Source: CAIWHR01 sp963734085
Lineage (GTDB): Bacteria; Pseudomonadota; Gammaproteobacteria; Burkholderiales; Casimicrobiaceae
Length of the DNA stretch: 64,000 nt
NCBI GenBank assembly: GCA_963734085.1
Contig: CAVTFT010000013.1
Span: forward strand, 124,001 to 188,000
Direction: 5' to 3'
Part shown: piece by piece, positions 63,458 to 64,000 of the stretch
Position numbering within the stretch: position 1 is the first letter of the stretch
Layout of the letters: every line of letters begins with the position of its first letter
Notes under the pieces: model-generated
What the model was told of the DNA's origin: nothing
Seen by the model: only the letters and a program-made list of their open reading frames with translations
Databases searched by the model: none
Translations under genes and position numbers: made by a program

Positions 63458-64000
63458 AGCGCCGTGGCTCGCCGGCCCCGAACAGGTTGGTCAGACACCG
63501 GCCGCAGAGCGCCGGATGCGCGGGATCGGCGCCCACGTCGGTGCGGTAATGCCAGCAGCGCTCGCATTTCTCGGCGGCGCTTGGATTGACGGCAATCGAC
63601 AGCGCGCCACCGGTCTCGGCGCGCTCGATCCGCGCGGCCGACGTGATCAGCACGAAGCGAAGGTCGTCGCCCAGCGTCGCGAGCGCCGTGTATTCGGTGT
63701 CGGGTGCCGAGATCGTCGCCTCGGCCTGCAGCGACGAGCCGATTCGACCTTCCTGCCGCAAGGCTTCGAGTTCCTTCAACACGGCTGCGCGTACGGCGAG
63801 AATGCGCGGCCACTTGGTGAGGAGCGCGACGGCGTCAGGAACTTCGGGCAGCCTGTCGGCGAACGTGCGCACGAAGATCGTCGGCTCCTCCGGATGCACG
63901 ATCCGCCACGCTTCCTCGGCGGTGAACGACAGGATCGGCGCCATCAGCTCGAGAAGCGCATCCCGGATGTGACAGAGCGCCGTCTGCGCCGATCGCCGTG
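63450..64000 (-). CDS. ileS: Isoleucyl-tRNA synthetase, C-terminal part (5' end outside window)
   Basis: The last 183 codons of a class I aminoacyl-tRNA synthetase. The anticodon-binding helical domain (TALCHIRDALLELMAPILSF, TAEEAWRIVHPEE) and the C-terminal zinc finger with C-x2-C...C-x2-C (EKCERCWHYRTDVG, ALCGRCLTNLFG) are those of bacterial IleS. The frame is open to the window edge. Followed by lspA with overlap. Confidence 0.95.
   Translation of the reverse strand, partial: RRSAQTALCHIRDALLELMAPILSFTAEEAWRIVHPEEPTIFVRTFADRLPEVPDAVALLTKWPRILAVRAAVLKELEALRQEGRIGSSLQAEATISAPDTEYTALATLGDDLRFVLITSAARIERAETGGALSIAVNPSAAEKCERCWHYRTDVGADPAHPALCGRCLTNLFGAGEPRRFA

Overview
The window is GC-rich chromosomal DNA, densely packed with short spacers. 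It looks like a betaproteobacterium, most likely Burkholderiales or a close order. The main reason is gene order: ompA-ubiG-gph lies divergent from gyrA-pheA-hisC-tyrA-aroA-cmk-rpsA-ihfB-lapA-lapB, and there are dapC/dapD/dapE-prmB genes, an MTA deaminase with a methylthioinosine phosphorylase, and a cysI-DUF934-cysH-cysD-cysN operon. No tRNA, rRNA, CRISPR array, phage or transposase gene was seen.

Layout. 1-2355: an ECF sigma/anti-sigma pair divergent from a Tat-exported metallophosphoesterase and a CuA-like cupredoxin, with matching promoter-like motifs facing both ways. 2537-4867: an octahaem cytochrome c with HEAT and TPR repeats. 4943-10206: a palindromic FNR/CRP-type site, then hoxF-hoxU-hoxY-hoxH and a maturation protease (bidirectional NAD-linked [NiFe] hydrogenase). 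10267-18670: PPK2, a glycine-zipper lipoprotein, a ThDP enzyme, an MscS channel with a cyclic-nucleotide domain, prmB, dapE, pilU. 18873-31690: MTI phosphorylase, def, glnD, map, dapD, a LytS/LytR-type pair, dapC, a GspC-like protein, gph, ubiG, MTA/SAH deaminase. 31836-49455: ompA-like protein, then the long gyrA-to-radA run covering aromatic amino acid synthesis, translation (rpsA), IHF, the LapAB system, pyrimidine and sugar-nucleotide/heptose synthesis. 49489-51206: small genes around a probable XerCD dif site. 51295-57709: assimilatory sulfate reduction, with a frameshifted sulfite reductase and a fused DUF934-CysH protein. 57821-64000: Nudix hydrolase, small lipoprotein, alpha/beta hydrolase, PilZ-like protein, DUF2069, ispH, lspA and the 3' part of ileS.

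The least expected signal is in the junctions between co-directional genes. In many of them a short open frame starts on the upstream stop codon (ATGA, GTGA or TGATG) and stops on, or next to, the downstream start codon, so translation could pass through the spacer without a break. Some of these bridges are 3-11 codons; others are made of GC-rich repeats that begin ATGAGC on the stop codon (after hoxF, dapE, the MTI phosphorylase gene and ihfB) or of a MITE-like element with terminal inverted repeats (between ugd and hldA). Whether this is selected for translational coupling or against Rho termination is inference. All statements rest on reading the sequence; no database search was run.
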